DNA of 64,000 nt from Hyperoodon ampullatus. Its lineage: Eukaryota > Chordata > Mammalia > Artiodactyla > Ziphiidae. The notes beneath the pieces were generated by a model that saw nothing but the letters and a program-made list of their open reading frames with translations, ran no database searches and was not told the origin of the DNA. The DNA lies in contig CATKHW010000562.1 of NCBI GenBank assembly GCA_949752795.1, positions 310,001 to 374,000 of the forward strand. Direction: 5' to 3'. A program made the position numbers and the translations under genes. Shown here piece by piece: positions 62,657-64,000 of this stretch; position 1 is the first letter of the stretch, and each line of letters opens with the position of its first letter.

Positions 62657-64000
62657 CGGAAATTCTTTCCAATTCCTTCAGGGTCTCTGATGAAACCTGG
62701 AATGACCCTATCTACAACGACAGCTGGATGTGGCATAAGGCTGGACACTTCGGACTGAGAGGATTGGTGAGATTGGGTGAGCAAATGCAGACCCTTTAAA
62801 GCAATAATGCATGGCACCCATTCCATGGGTCCCAACTCTCCAGGTTGAAGGGAATATTACTACAGTTATAACATGTACGGGAAACCTAGAGAACGGACAC
62901 ACTGTGAATACGAAAGGTTTCTAAAACTCAACGAATAGTCCCTCTCCTGGTACTCCGGTTTGACTTTCCATCTGCTTTACTATCAACCTCCCAACTTGGA
63001 GAGACAGCCCCTTTAACCTCCTGGTTCACACAGTTTGCCAATTTGGCAGAGGATGAAAGGGAAGAGGGAGAACCAATGAGAGAGTAGCTGTTAGGCATTT
63101 GGACGGGCACATATCACTGTAATTTCCTGGCAGGAAGAAGAATTAACCAAAGTCTCAGCCACCCACCGGGAACCAGTATAGTTCCTGAACCAAAATTTTG
63201 GACTTGCGGTCAGCTCACCAAAAACGAGTTGAAAAATGGAGCTCAGGGGCACAGCAATTCACAAACTGGCCGAGTAATAAAGGACAACTATCGTCCAAAA
63301 ATCTATTGAGGGAAGGCAACGAGGCGGACTTGAAAGCGAGGCAGAATAGCAGGAAACAGATTTCAAGAGGTACGTTGGAGTCGCCTTTAAAGCACAGGAA
63401 GAGGGCACAACTTCGACAATGATGCACTTGGCCGAAACGGGCGTTTGCGTTTTCTCCTGAATATATTCAGGAGAAAACGCATACGCCCTTTTTGGCCAAG
63501 CAAGCAAGCGGGCAATGCAAATCTGCACTACAAAGAAGTATCACTTCCCACCGGTCAAAAGGGACATCCACAAAATGTGTAAAAACCAGAAAGGCAAGAC
63601 AGGCCCTGGAGAACAGGGAGCCTTGTTATGCTGATGGATGGGATGTAAATTGCCAACTGCCTCTCTGGAGGAGTACATTGTATTCCCTAAAACAAGTAAA
63701 GAACAGAGCTACAGAGCCAAGGGCACTTCCAGTCTAGGGAATATACCTTGGGAAAACTGAAAATCCATAAGACAGAGCCACCCCAAAATTTAGGGCTGAA
63801 CTGCTTACAAGGACCTCAACTTGGGTACACCTTAAATATCCCAGGAAATATAAAAATGGTTCAAAAAATTGTGGTACTTACGTACGAAGGAATATCCCTC
63901 AGCCATGAAATCAATGTCATAAGACCAGTAGCAGCAAAATGGGTGGATTCAGGTACGATGATTCTAAGTGAAATAAGTTACAGAGAAAAAGAAACTTATC
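62657..64000. repeat. Satellite monomer 27 (subtype B, cut by window end)
   Basis: The first 1,344 bp of a B monomer, matching monomer 25 at an offset of 3,476 bp. Palindrome at 63427-63500 with the B-type left arm. The array continues beyond the window. Confidence 0.94.

Larger units (their letters stand above)
9430..64000. repeat. L1-derived ~1,739-bp satellite array (cetacean common satellite type)
   Basis: Twenty-seven monomers are identifiable. I number them from the end of the L1-type A-rich tract ('caaaacaaaaaaac' then 'gggaaattc'). Spacing of monomers 6-27 is 1,737-1,741 bp. Each monomer has three parts: about 770 bp of unidentified sequence, a palindrome of about 74 bp, and about 885 bp matching the L1 ORF2 C-terminus and 3' UTR. 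Monomers 1-5 at the left are clearly diverged. Monomers 6-27 are close to one another. The array continues past the right edge. The family assignment draws on remembered literature on cetacean satellites; the L1 origin can be seen within this window by comparison with 1295-2280 and 9061-9290. Confidence 0.93.

Noticed and set aside
9430..64000. Many 60-154-codon open frames recurring every 1.74 kb on both strands
   Set aside because: They recur because the DNA is a tandem repeat. They overlap on opposite strands and shift with single-base changes, and part of them is decayed L1 ORF2. No conserved protein family was seen.
9430..64000. CENP-B box (TTCG....A..CGGG) marking a centromeric satellite
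   Set aside because: I checked the TTCG and CCCG sites in the reference monomer by eye and none fits the full pattern. A centromeric role cannot be claimed from this window.

Overview
This window looks like mammalian heterochromatin, most likely from a cetacean. I see no intact protein-coding gene and no RNA gene. About 85% of it is one tandem satellite array (about 9.43 kb to the right edge) with a monomer of about 1,739 bp. Roughly half of each monomer is a decayed LINE-1 3' end (ORF2 C-terminus plus 3' UTR and A-rich tail). From memory (unchecked here), the 'common cetacean satellite' has monomers of about 1.7 kb in most whales and about 1.58 kb in delphinoids, and has been described as L1-derived. 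The monomer length and the cetartiodactyl-style L1 3' UTRs therefore point to a non-delphinoid cetacean such as a baleen, sperm or beaked whale.

Layout. 1-5.9 kb: a 2.73-kb segment repeated in tandem (one nearly full copy, one full copy, one partial third). Each unit has a GC-rich head module of unknown origin with a long open frame, then two L1 3'-end fragments. The third copy lacks the L1 cassette and runs on into single-copy sequence. 5.9-8.5 kb: a short three-copy repeat, then a broken class I (gammaretrovirus-like) endogenous retrovirus: reverse transcriptase to RNase H remnants, a probable env transmembrane scrap and a possible LTR end with a poly(A) signal. 9.06-9.29 kb: another L1 3' UTR. 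9.43-26.1 kb: the edge of the satellite array, with divergent monomers 1-5. Monomer 3 is split by an 8.5-kb minisatellite of 24-25-bp units (13.75-22.27 kb) that replaces about 410 bp of its L1-derived half. 26.1-64 kb: monomers 6-27, much more uniform, with nearly constant 1,737-1,741-bp spacing. From about 44 kb rightwards they fall into recognisable subtypes arranged in blocks repeated at 3,476-, 6,952- and 8,692-bp offsets, and two monomers are clear hybrids.

The most notable element is a palindrome of up to 74 bp, perfect in many monomers, placed just upstream of the L1-derived half in every monomer. Its ends match the terminal inverted repeats of cetartiodactyl mariner-type MITEs as I remember them. 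The satellite monomer thus appears to be a composite of an unidentified segment (about 770 bp), a mariner-like hairpin (74 bp) and an L1 3' end (about 885 bp). Increasing order from left to right fits the usual picture of an array with old decayed monomers at its edge and recently homogenised monomers inside.
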